Assembly: GCA_946902985.2 (NCBI GenBank)
Contig: OX336391.1
Span: 300,148,775 to 300,212,774, forward strand
Source of the DNA: Meconema thalassinum
Lineage: Eukaryota > Arthropoda > Insecta > Orthoptera > Tettigoniidae
DNA length: 64,000 bases
Reading direction: 5' to 3'
This document shows positions 45,565 to 56,125 of this stretch, piece by piece. The notes beneath the pieces were generated by a model, which saw nothing but the letters and a program-made list of their open reading frames with translations, had not been told where the DNA came from and ran no database searches. The translations under genes and the position numbers were made by a program. Every line of letters starts with the position of its first letter. Position 1 is the first letter of the stretch.

Positions 45565-46348
45565 CTTGTTTACATCATTTTTCAGACGTCTATATTCTGC
45601 TTCTCCCTTTCATCTCTTGCATTCCTGTGCTTCCACCGTTCATCCATTAATTCTAGTAAATTCTGAGTGATTAATGGATTTTACCTATTCTTTCCACCAA
45701 TGATTATTTATGTGGATTTTGTTAATTCATTGCTCCCAAGTGCCCATTCCTCTGCATTTCAAGTTCGTTCCAGGTTCTTTCCTTATACTCCTCTTGAATC
45801 TTTCGTTCACATCCTCTTCTTTCAGCTTGTCCATTGTCTACCTTCTTGGCCTTTGACTTTACTTCAGCTTCAATCTGCATTTCATAACAACCAGATTGTG
45901 GTAAGAGTTTGTCAGCTCCGGGATGTGTTATGCAATCCAAAATCTGGTTTTGTTATCTCTGCTTGGCCATAATGAAGTCGATTTTGAAACCGCCTGTTGC
46001 GTTATTAGGGGCTAATAAAAGTAGACTGATTTTTTAAAGAAACTTCGGGAGTTGTTTATTATGCATATCCTAATTATTTTTTTCTGGAAGAGTAGATTTA
46101 TACTATTGTTAATTTAGTTTGATGAAACACCCATCTACCAACAATTCCTATACACCCTGAGATTTCAAGATCTCGATCCACCGCACTAAATTTGAATGAT
46201 TCCAAACTAAATTTCACAGCATACATGATTTTTAAGAAATAGGAAGTGTTCCCAACAATATGTAATTTTTGTTCATTACACATCTTTAATTCGCAGTAGG
46301 CCTAAGGGGTGCTCATACCATTGAGCTTGTCAGTTGCTATGGTACAAC

Positions 46349-47007
46349 TAGCGATGTGGGCCAGGTAAATACCCAGTGGGAAGGTAAAAATAAATTGGGT
46401 ATATACCCAGTGGTCATTTAAATACCCATAATGAGGGTATTTTCATTTTTTTGAGCTTTGTACAACACTTTTTGATGTGTTGATGAAGTGTTGGACAAAC
46501 AAGGACTGAAACACAGGTATTTGATGCCTTAAATTGAAATCAGGAACCATATTGATCCTTCAAAACTAAAAAAAGGAAACACATATACAGTGTGTTGAAA
46601 ACTGTATATTACACCTTTTGTAGAACTTGGCCAATGCTCTGAATACATTACCCCAAGTTTTATCCCAATGTTTCCAAAGGCCTAGTTCAATTCTAAAACT
46701 GAGTTTTTCAGGTTATAACTATTGAATTTTATCTCCTGATCTAATTCCCAATTCTAATTCTCTTTTTAAGTCCCAATTCTAATTAAATTTAATTTTATTA
46801 ACTATCTAACGTTGTTACATTTCTAAAAAGTTAATGTAGAATAGTTTGCATACTAGTGCCCTTTTTTAAGGTTCAACTTACCACGACACATGATTTTCAA
46901 TCAAAAATCTAAAATACCCAGGTATTTACCCAAATTGGGTATTTACCCGAGTATATACCCTGGGTATTTACCTCAATTTATAAATACCTGGGTATTTTAC
47001 GTCACTA
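46349..47007. mobile_element. hAT-type MITE, 659 bp
   Basis: The ends TAGCGATGTGGGC and (inverted) TAGTGACGTAAAA are flanked by the perfect 8-bp TSD GGTACAAC (46341-46348, 47008-47015). Both subterminal regions are packed with TACCCAGGTATTTACC-like words in both orientations (46367-46437, 46913-47000), the pattern of hAT subterminal binding sites. There is no coding region. Confidence 0.8.
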
Positions 47008-47084
47008 GGTACAACTAACCAAGACGCTGGCTACTGCATGCAGGGAAGATCCCTGCAACACTACTTTGATACTACAAGCTTTGG

Positions 47085-47285
47085 CAAGAATTTAATCCTG
47101 GTCCGAGGGCTGGAACGGGGTACACTCAGTCTCGTGAGAACTGAGAAGAGATGGGTTTAATTCCTATATTGGCCATCCTGGGAAGGGTTTTCTATGGTTC
47201 ACCCACTTCTACTCCAAGCAAATGACGGGATGGTACCTAAATTAAGGCCACAACCGCCTCCTACCCAAATCCTAATTCCAAATAC
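47085..47285 (+). repeat. SINE family A, headless copy
   Basis: GGCTGGAACGGGGTACACTC, GAAGAGATGGGTTTAATTCC, CAAGCAAATGACGGGATGGT and TAAGGCCACAACCGCCTCC match family A in order. The tRNA head is missing. Confidence 0.75.
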
Positions 47286-47335
47286 ATACACTATGACACA
47301 TTATTCAAATACATTCCACCTTGCAATATTATAAT

Positions 47336-49215
47336 ATACTTTATGTTCGACCCTCACTATTATGTGTTTGAAAACTGTATCATAATGATGGTCATTATAA
47401 CACCGTTTTTCATTACGATACAGTTTCTCCAGCCAATCAGAGCTCGTTCATTGACCAATTAGGAAACGATAATTTCGCGCATGCGCTCAAAATCCAACAT
47501 GTCGGACATAAACACAACATCGAACTATAATAAATTACCGACATGGAATACCCACCGTCCATATGTTCGCGTAAATAAACTGGCGAATATGAGACAAGAA
47601 ATAGCACAGTACCTTAAAATCACTAACACTAATTTCTACACAGAGCATTGTCTTCAAATGACTGCGGTGACAATATTACTGAGGGACGGCTGATGTAAAC
47701 ATATGGCTGCATATGGCATTGAGAGCCCACAGAGCGCATGCGTCGGCCGTTCAAAGCTCTTGAAAGACGAAGGTATAACACCCAACGCTCGCTCTGCGAT
47801 CACAAAATTCCAGTAGCTGACTCTCAACAGATATTTATGAATATTTATGTTAAAACATATAATAAAGTTATAATTATCGTCGAACATAAACAGTCGTATG
47901 CAACTCGCCTATAATGGTAATTAAGACACTCGTATGGAAATTATAAAACTCGCATACGCTAGTTTTATAAAAAATACTCGTGTCTTAATTATAGCCATTA
48001 TAGGCTCGTTGCATAATGTACTATTATGTTCGACCCTGACTATTATATGTCAGAAAACTGTATCATAATGATGGTATTTTAAATTTCACTGCATGGCTCG
48101 TGTTGTCAGTGGGGGTATTCGAGAGGCCATGGTTGAATACAAGGTATTCTCCCACCAATCACAGCTCAAGAAACGGTTGTTTGACCAATTAGATAAGGAC
48201 AGCATCGCACCTGTGCTGAGTTCCAAGGCCTTCTAATTTAAATTTCACTGCGTTGCCTAGTGTCATAGTGGGGTAATCGAGGAGGCCATGGACAAATACA
48301 AGGCATTCTCTGAGTCCCATGCATTCTGTTCAGTACATAAAACTGGCAAAATCTCGACAGATACTTATGAATATTTATGTTCGAACATAAAATAGTTATA
48401 ATAATTGTTGTCGAACATAAACAGTTGTATGCAACTCGCCAATAATGGTAATTAAGACACTCATATGGAAATTATAAAACTCCCATACGCTCGTTTTATA
48501 AACATACTCGTGTCTTAATTATTGCCATTATAGGCTCATTGCATAATGTACTATTATGTTTGACCATGGCGAAATGTAAATATTATATGCCAGAAAACTG
48601 TACTATAATGAGGCTCATTATAGTACAAGTTTTCATTATGATACAGTTTCTCCCACCAATCAGAGCTCAAGAAACAAGGAAGGAAGCTTGTAGTTAATCT
48701 CGAGATCATGAGCCACGGGACCTCCTTTTTACGTGGAATCCGAACCACATGACATGGCATTTCACTTCGAAAATCTCACATGCATTGACCGGGAATCGAA
48801 ACCGGACCGCCTTGGTGAGAGGCAAGCTCAAGAAACAGTTGTGTGACCAATTAGGTAAGGATAGCATTGTATCTGCGCTGATTTCCATGGCCTCCTATTT
48901 TAAATTTCACTGCGTTGCTAGTGTTGTCATAGTGGGGTATTCGAGGAGGCCATGGTTTAATACAAGGTATTCTCTGTGTCCCATGCGCTCAGTTCAGTAC
49001 ATAAAACTGGCAAAATCTTGACAGATATTTATGAATATTTATGTTCGAACATATAATACAGTTAGTAGTTATAATTATCAATGAACATAAACAGTCGTAT
49101 GTAACTCGCCTATAATGGTAATTAAGACACACGTATGGATATTACAAAACGAGCTTTGCTAGTTTTATAAACATACTTGTGTCTTAATTATTGCCATAAT
49201 AGGCTTTTTCATAAT
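47336..49215 (+). repeat. Triplicated ~530-690 bp repeat with long hairpins
   Basis: Three units start near 47336, 48022 and 48557 (CTATTATGTTCGACC / TACTATTATGTTTGACC). They share CTGTATCATAATGATGG, TTTCTCCCACCAATCA, GGCCATGG and a terminal hairpin. In the hairpin, CCTATAATGGTAATTAAGAC pairs with GTCTTAATTA(T)(A/T)GCCATTATAGG around an inner ATTATAAAACTCG / CG(C)TTTTAT stem. Units vary by indels, and a SINE (48677-48824) interrupts the third. The region is non-coding. Confidence 0.75.
48677..48824 (-). repeat. SINE family C inside the triplicated repeat, with TSD
   Basis: AGCTCAAGAAACA at 48664-48676 and 48825-48837 is a perfect 13-bp TSD. The body (GAGCCACGGGACCTCC, GGCATTTCACTTCGAAAATC) matches the complete copy at 60719-60920. 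The tRNA head is truncated after CTTGGTGAGAGGC. Confidence 0.88.
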
Positions 49216-49655
49216 GTAATATTAATCCAAATGTTTCTTAACAGGATTATAAAACAAAATGGTTCAACATTTTTAGAATTAAGAAGGGTAGGCCTACTTT
49301 AATTATTGTTGGGGAGATTGTTTTAAACCCTGCCGGGTTCTTCTGCCCCGCACTTATATACTGAAAGTATCAAATCTAAAATTAACAACTTGATTCGTGC
49401 TTGGATATGCAGGATTATTTTCTCATGCAAAAACAAAGAATCAAGGGCAGCCATTACTATACACCGGCAAATTTCAAACCGCCCATCCTTGCATTTAGAT
49501 CATGCTATTCAATTTACATATATCACCTGCTGCACCTTATCTCCTGTTGAACACTCTCCCCTTGGCACAGGGTAGATTCTCACAGCCAGCAGTAAAAGTA
49601 GGTAATAACTCCCTTCCACTTTCCAATGTATTATACTATCACACATGTTCAGAGA

Positions 49656-49735
49656 GGAAGGAAGATAGTTTTACGTGACCATGAATCCTGTGATTATGAG
49701 CCATGGGACCTCCTTTTTTTTTATCTGGAATTACT
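49656..49735 (-). repeat. SINE family C fragment
   Basis: GGAAGATAGTTTTACGTGAC and GAGCCATGGGACCTCC match family C. TGTTCAG on both sides (49647-49653, 49738-49744) may be a short TSD. Confidence 0.6.
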
Positions 49736-49837
49736 CTGTTCAGGAATACATTACAACGCTTTTCTTGTCATTCGCAGAATCGAGGAACTTCTCCTACCAA
49801 ATGAATGGTTTCTGCAAATCCTTTTAAAAAGGAAGGT

Positions 49838-50010
49838 TGTAGTTTTACGTGACCGTTAATCTCGCGATCGTGAGCCACGGGAGCTCCATGTTACGTGGAA
49901 TCCGAACCACTGGACATGGCATTTCACTTCGAAAATCTCACATGTTAGTTATTGTTGTTTTAAGGGGCGGAACTACGAGGTCATCTGCCCCTCTAAACAC
50001 AGATTAAAGT
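49838..50010 (-). repeat. SINE family C body joined to orphan SINE tail
   Basis: Family-C sequence (GTTTTACGTGACCGTTAATC ... CTCACATG, to 49945) runs directly into GTTATTGTTGTTTTAAGGGG and CGGAACTACGAGGTCATCTG (49951-50000). The direct join suggests either a chimeric SINE made by template switching or two adjacent insertions. Confidence 0.55.
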
Positions 50011-50189
50011 ACCGGTATACAAATTTGGAATGAAATTTAAAATTTAGAGGTGGACACCAAAATTTGAAAAAAATGAAATTTAATAAAATAAAGAATTAAA
50101 TAAATGAAATAATTATAATATAAACAAAAATTCTTCATTCAAAAACTAACAAGTCGTTGAGTCAATGTACACTGGAAAATTTAAATTGC

Positions 50190-50746
50190 TGGCCCTATCC
50201 CCCTCTTACTTACAAAACGGATGATGAGATCAGCAGCCACCGCGTCATCGGCTTATATACAGTAAGTTTGAGTGTCATCTGCAAACCAAGGTTTCTTCGC
50301 AAGTCATTAAGATCCACACACTCTGTTAAAATGTGAGCCACTGTGAAAACGGCTCCACAGGTACAAAGTGGGGGGGTCTTCCCTTCTTATTAGGTACGAG
50401 TGGGTGGATCTTGTATGACCTATCCTTAGCCTACACAAAAATGTCGGACTGCCCTCCGCCACACACGAGTAGTTCACTTCAACACTCTCAGTTTACTGGG
50501 AATTGGGTCAGCTAGCCACTGACGCTCCCAAAGTGCGAGTACTTGTCGGCGTAACTGAGAGCGAATATCTCTACCAGGTACCTCCATTGGTCGAGGTGGT
50601 AGAGATACCGCCTCTTTTGCAGCTGTATCTACTAACTCAGTTCCCGCCACCTTAATTTGCCTTGCACTGAGATATGCATGGCTTAATCTTTGAGACAAGC
50701 ATATGACTACTGGCAGGATCAACAAGAGAAAAAATCTCATATGCAT
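50190..50746 (-). pseudogene. LINE ORF2 3' fragment: RNase H end and CCHC-like region
   Basis: The minus-strand reading 50746-50474 has VAGTELVDTAAKEAVSLPPR, the end of an RNase H domain, then REIRSQL-type sequence and LWERQWLADPIPSKLRVLK. Beyond a frameshift come LRIGHTRSTHSYLIRREDPP and, in the next frame, CTCGAVFTVAHILTECVDLN (to about 50290). This order is typical of RNase H-bearing LINEs of the I/Jockey/R1 groups, a different clade from the RTE copies. At least two frameshifts and 5' truncation make it a relic. Confidence 0.75.
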
Positions 50747-50817
50747 TGACCGGGAATCAAACCTAGTCCACCTTGGTGAGAGATCAATAGCTTGACTGCT
50801 GCGCCACCACGCCCCCT
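50735..50817 (-). repeat. SINE family C head fragment
   Basis: ATGCATTGACCGGGAATCAA and GACTGCTGCGCCACCACGCC match the tRNA-like head of family C (60841-60920). It abuts the LINE fragment. Confidence 0.7.
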
Positions 50818-50819
50818 AT

Positions 50820-52255
50820 GTACAGAGATGTGAGGTTTCTATGCAGGTTGTTTTGTCCCGAACCCACTAAACCTCCTAATATTCTAACAAAATGCAATTT
50901 ATTGTCAGTAGCATTTAAATGAGCAGTAACTTAGATGAGGCCCTACCTTCAGTATTTTAACAAATGAAATTAATTATTCGACTACTTAGGAAAAGTAATT
51001 TATGTTACTTAGACAACTTTAACTGCAACAGTCACAAATCAAACTTCGTTATTCTTAACATGGACGGGGATCAAGCCAAAATCTGTGCGATAGTCTACTG
51101 TGCACCTTGACCCTAAGCGTGCAGATACTACCCACATCTCATTGCTGCCTCTGCCAGGTGAGAAACAGTTGTACAGTATGATATAACAATTCAATACTTT
51201 AATGGGCAGTTGCAGAGTAAATTGCTCAGTGTTAACATGTCGTCTACAGGAAGAAAAGAACCGAAAAGAAATTCAAGCTTATTTAATGAATACACCTTTC
51301 TCATCACGTACAACAGAGGATGAGAAAATGTGCGAGTTTGAACTAAGCAAAGATGAAGAAAACATATCTATGATTCAATGTTTCTCAGTGTAGTGGAGGA
51401 ACTTGCAGTTTTATTCGTTGTTTTTAGCCTACTTTCGATTTTTGCAAAAAATGAAAGTAGACTTATGAGATCAACACAGGGCGAAAAAAGTGTGTCTGTC
51501 TGTGTGTGTGTATGTGTGTGTGTGTGAGTCTGTGTGTGTGTATGTGTGTGTGTGAGTCTGTGTGTGTGTGTGTGAGTGTGTGTACTCTGAATGTCTGTCC
51601 CCCCCTATCAATTCGAACACGGTGAATGCGAATTGAACGAAATTTGGTACAAAGGTAGCACTAGCAAAGGACACCTCAGTGTCATGTTTTATATCGCCGC
51701 CATCTTTACTAAAACTGAATGGCGGCCACTCAAACGTTCAAAACGTAAAATCAAATAACGACTAACCAAATCATCCAATCTCTACCAAATTTGGTAACAA
51801 CATACCTTCGTATAGGATGCGTCTTGTGACCAAATTACAAGGTCGTCCGCCATACCATTTCAGGATGGCGGCCGTGCGAATTATGCAAACTTTATAATCC
51901 ATATCATGGGACCCACCAGTTCCGATTATCGAGCCGAGAATCGTTTTAACTGTTCTAAAGGAAGAGGCACGTACGAAATTAAAAGTTTATTTTGTAATAC
52001 TATAGTGCAGACGTGATTTTAAAAAGCTCAGCTGATTCATTAATAAGACAAGATGGCAGCGGATATCTTGTGCCTGACTTATATTTCACTAATTTGAGTA
52101 TTGAATGCAATATAGCGTACTGATAAAAAATAAATAAACTTTGTATGAAATGCTTTATATATAAATAATATACTCCAGTGATGAAATCGTTTAGTATAAA
52201 TCATTATTTGCTAACAAGTTCTATGTAAGTCATTTTAAATAGAACGATATACGTT
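50820..52255. other. Intergenic DNA with a GT-rich microsatellite and repeat
   Basis: A GT-rich tract (GTGTGT with GAGTCT interruptions) lies at 51498-51585. It leads into a sequence (51600-51900) with paired ATGGCGGCC(A/G) blocks and AATTTGGTA(C/A)(A/C)A words, probably the edge of a dispersed repeat. No gene seen. Confidence 0.45.
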
Positions 52256-52260
52256 GACAC

Positions 52261-52335
52261 AACTAGCTCAGTGGTAGAGCGATAGCCTGTCGCTCAGATT
52301 CCTATGGTTCAAACCCGATCAGAGCTAGTTTTTTT
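52261..52335 (+). repeat. tRNA-like sequence with Pol III-type terminator
   Basis: TAGCTCAGTGGTAGAGC (52264-52280) is a canonical D-arm/box A and GGTTCAAACCC (52306-52316) a box B, with a T7 run at 52329-52335. The flanking bases do not form a normal acceptor stem with standard spacing. Instead AACTAGCTC (52261-52269) and GAGCTAGTT (52322-52330) are perfectly inverted. The anticodon and T-stems do not pair. It is more likely a tRNA pseudogene or SINE head than a working tRNA. Confidence 0.4.
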
Positions 52336-52387
52336 GCTTGAAATGTTATATGTTTATTGTTTTGTAATGACTCAGATGTTTTAAAAT

Positions 52388-52910
52388 TAAGCGTTATATT
52401 GTGCAAATTATGGTGTAAAATATATATTTAATTAAAACATAATTCGCCAGCAGATTTACTCGAGACATCTAGCTGCCAAAAAGGTAACTTCCAGATTTTA
52501 TTGAAAAGTTTCTTCTTCTGGCCGCTAGAATGCACTCGCTCTGTTAGGATTATATTGTTCGATATTTCACCACTAGATGTCCCGACTAGTCTACGTGGGG
52601 ATCCATTGATTACTATACCATTATCATTCTATGCGCATCGAATTTGAAGAATGACAAGTTGATACTACGATACATTTTAACTTTTTATTTTAAAGGGTTT
52701 GTAACAGCCTATTTTGCGTTACTTGAAAATGTTATTAAGCGTTATATTGTCCACATTATGGTGTAAAATATATATTTAATTAAAACATAATTCGCCAGCA
52801 GATTTACTCGAGACATCTAGCTGCCAAAAAGGTAACTTCCAGATTTTATTGAAAAGTTTCTTATTCTGGCCGCTAGAATGCACTCGCTCTGTTAGGATTA
52901 TATTATCGAA
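52388..52910 (+). repeat. Near-identical ~175-bp direct repeats
   Basis: Segments 52390-52560 and 52736-52906 share GCGTTATATTG, GGTGTAAAATATATATTTAA, CAGCAGATTTACTCGAGACA and GCACTCGCTCTGTTAGGATT with only a few differences. They lie 346 bp apart with unrelated sequence between. This looks like a recent local duplication or paired element ends. Confidence 0.8.
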
Positions 52911-53048
52911 AATATCCACATAGTTTGTATACACACGTCTCTGTAGGGTCATGGAAAGATTTGTTAATTCAATTAGGGTTGTGAAAGCCATGCACAACCA
53001 GACGTGTAAAGACATGCCTCAACTCAAAGTTGGATGTTGCCCACGGCA

Positions 53049-53292
53049 GGTCGTAATAATAATAATAATAATGTTATTGGTTTTACATCCCTTTTAACTA
53101 CTGCTGCTTTTAGAGACACCGGGGTGCCGGAATTTTGGCCCGAAGGGGATCTTTAACGTGCCAGTAAATGTACTGACACGGCTCCCTCGCATTTGTGCAC
53201 CCTCAAATGCCAGCTGACTGCGCCAGGATACGAACCTGCAACCTAGGGCCCAGCAAGCGAGAACGTTACCGCTGAGCCACGCCGCCAGTCCG
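53049..53292 (-). repeat. tRNA-derived SINE (family D), complete
   Basis: The (AAT)n side GTCGTAATAATAATAAT is followed by GTTATTGGTTTTACATCCC, GGGATCTTTAACGTGCCAGT and head GCTGAGCCACGCCGCCAG, colinear with 26163-26392. The TSD is weak (GGTCG on both sides). Confidence 0.85.
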
Positions 53293-53744
53293 GTCGATTA
53301 TGTCTCCAGATCCATAACATTCTTGATATACTTCTTATCTTTCTTTCTTCAATGATGGTAGCAGTTTTTATCTAGGTCGTGGCGTTTGGTAGAGGTAAAT
53401 CGTTTCTAAGGTCTTCAACAAAGAATAGTTCTATTATACTCTTTGATAATAACAACGAGTTATAACTATACTCATACATTTAGGAGAAAGTAGGCTATAT
53501 GTTCTTTACTGAACATCTTGTTTTTTTTTTGGGGTAAATAACGGCAACTGAATGTTTCAACCCCTGTTGAACCAAAAGGACATAGCCACTCTAAAAGGAA
53601 AGAGATTAAAGTAGATTTTCAAATTTCAATGGATGTCACCTTATACAATTATACATCCTGTTTCCTTCGGGAACAGATATTTCCAATATACAATTAGTAC
53701 CGTATGCGTGGGGTTAGTAATACTGTTCTAACGCCGATAATGGT

Positions 53745-53838
53745 GGAACGACAGAACAACGTGGAGAGGAACCATATTTGCTCCCACCCAGTGTCAACAA
53801 GAAAAGGGGAAATGAAGATGATGATGAAGTCATGTTAT
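53745..53838 (+). mobile_element. LINE L-B 3' end, severely truncated
   Basis: GTGGAACGACAGAACAACGT, ACCATATTTGCTCCCACCCA and AAAAGGGGAAATGAAGATGA match the last ~90 bp of the LINE at 33902-34585, in + orientation with an (ATG)n tail. No coding capacity. Confidence 0.8.
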
Positions 53839-54384
53839 AATTTGGGATGGCGGGTGGGGTGGGTTATAGACAGCCGAGGAGTGAACTACATCATTCCCAG
53901 ATCAATTTTGAATCATTAGATAAGGTATTTATTGTAAATTTTCCTAGGTTCATGTTTCCTACACTGCTACCAAATCTATACCTCAGGTAGTACCTGTCAA
54001 TTTGCAAGGTTGAAGTCTTAGGTGCCATGATGCAGTAAGAGATGTTTACTTTTTCACAGTCCACATAACCCACCCACGAAAAACCACCTTTACAATTAGT
54101 ACCGTATTAATGGGTATCGTATTGTCCAACAATTCCTAAGTGTGATTTTATGTTTGACAAGGATGATACAAATGACCATCGTCCATGTCACACATCAGTG
54201 TTAAGTACAGCGAGGACCATTCCTATAGAACAGAGCCTCGGTTGCGCCGCAGAGGCCACCGTGTGTAGCCGCCTGTCGAGCAAGGCACTGGCGCTAGCAG
54301 TAGCGGAGCACCCAACTAGTTCAACACATTTACACTTCTTAACGTATTTAATAATCATATTTACTTACATGAATTTCACAGTAG

Positions 54385-54630
54385 TTGCTGGAAATGTTGT
54401 CCCTTTTCTAGACACACGTTGCACCAACATAGGAAGTTTTGGTACACTCGCTGCAATTCAACTTGACTGATATTTCATATCAGTGTAGTTATTTTGTTCT
54501 CGAGAGCCTCCAGAGTATGCGGATTGTTTCGTTATACCTTTCGTTTGAGGCTCCCCCACAAGTAAAAATTAGGGACCGGGCAGGCCATAGTCCTTGGCTT
54601 ATTATTCTGTCATCAATGATGTAGGATGAG
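54385..54630 (-). pseudogene. Mariner-type transposase C-terminal remnant
   Basis: The minus strand reads IIDDRIISQGLWPARSLIFT, where this family normally has LWP-RSPDLTPxDFFLWG. It then gives ISVKLNCSE-like text and NFLCRCNVCLEKRGQHFQQL in different frames. The pattern matches the C-terminal third of mariner-superfamily transposases related to 57976-58866. Several frameshifts and stops. No TIRs were resolved. Confidence 0.55.
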
Positions 54631-54639
54631 CTGTCTCAG

Positions 54640-56014
54640 GATACGCCGACAGCCTACAGTACTTCACCACAAGTCTTAACTATCTCAACTAAGGTTGCCA
54701 GATGCATGTGTAATAAATGCAAAGCTAGCATTCGGGACTTCCTGTTCTGCTCGTGTTATCGCTAAATGCTTCAAAAGTGGCTGTGACAAGGCTTAATCAC
54801 TCTCCGCCCATCTTGCAGGCAAGCAAACCTCCGTTCTTTCGGGGAAGGCCCTCACTGTACTAAGAGATCCATTACCTAACCATGCCAAGAAAATTCGGTA
54901 AAACTTCACAAGAGGGTTTCACAATGGTTTTGCCTAGACCAATATTTTCGGGTGATACCGAGCTCCGCTAATGAGTTCTCTCCACGGGGGTCAATTAGGA
55001 AAATCCTAACAGGGGAAGTTGCCTGAGGCGTGTTTTACTGCCCCCCACTCCAAACTGGACGTGAAGGTAGTAATATTAACGGAATGTGTCAACCTGCGAT
55101 GATCTTCACGATCTACTCTTATTATCTCAAACACGAAGTCCATACCACTCATTAGAAATTCTAGGCATACTATACAAATCAATATGCACATTTTAATTTG
55201 TATGTTGTAGCTTTGTAAAAATGTTATCATATGAAAGTTATAACCAGCAGTATGAGCATTACAACGATATTCTGCTACAAGGTGCAAAACTGCAGACAAA
55301 AGCTTTACTTACACTGACAGTTCGTGTAGTTAACATTAAAACTTTGACAGTATGAAAATAATTCATCTTCTTAGTATTTTCATTCAATCAAGACGAAGTA
55401 CTGGTATAAGAACAAAATTGAATGTAGAAATTTTATGACACATCGTTTAAGTCTTAAGAGAATAAAAATAACCTTTACCACAAGGTGATTTCTTAAGGTC
55501 TGCAAATGTGTAAATTGGGGGATCAAAGTGAAACGATCATGGTGGTGGGAAATTGTGTTTAAATGTACCTCCTGTATTAGTCCAATAACTAACCAAAATA
55601 CTCATTCTACTAATATTTCATATAACAACCACTATTTTTTTTTTTTTTGGTGGGGTGTGAAATTTGTCACCGCACTGGTAGCCCCACCAAACTACATTTA
55701 GTGGCAATATACCTAAATGAAACCTTGTTATTGTCACATTGCATTACATTTCATTTGCATATTCCTTGTTGGTGCACACTGTTTCTTGAAGATACTTAGT
55801 TGAGTTTATTCTCGACTTATCCATATATTCAACCTATAAATATACTTGGCAAATTGAATTATGATATGAAATAAATCACCCGTTTGGACAGAGCTAACCT
55901 AGAAGTAGGATCCTCTGGTTTTATTCGAGGTTAGTTAGTTAGATGATTTTATCATTAATAAAACATATTTACGGTGTTCGACCATCTGGAGACAACATAT
56001 TGTAACCATAAATA
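54640..56014. other. Intergenic DNA, no gene recognised
   Basis: Short open frames only (for example 55006-55299 -). No element ends or domain matches. Confidence 0.4.
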
Positions 56015-56125
56015 TACAGGGTGCTTCAAAAAAATGTATACACACTTTGAACTTCCATAGAAAATTTATTTACCGTTCTACAAAGTTAAATTTCAGGAAA
56101 TTAGAAAGCTGAAAGTCCAATGTAA

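Larger units (their letters stand above)
40689..45990 (-). mobile_element. RTE LINE copy 3, split and internally deleted
   Basis: The 3' end lies at 40689-40806 (GTTTGAGTCTTCAGTCTTTT), identical in layout to copy 1. The sequence resumes at 44834-45000 (AATCTGTTTAACATATTCTA, GTCTACCCCT) after the 4-kb insertion. A further piece, 45565-45990, matches the linker/endonuclease junction of copy 1 (14735-15185). The RT between is missing and ~550 bp of unrelated sequence sits at 45000-45560. No open frame survives. Confidence 0.85.

Noticed and set aside
51498..51585. GT-rich tract as a regulatory element
   Set aside because: It is an ordinary interrupted microsatellite with no gene nearby.
52261..52335. 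Functional tRNA gene
   Set aside because: The acceptor, anticodon and T stems do not pair at standard spacing; only boxes A and B look tRNA-like.
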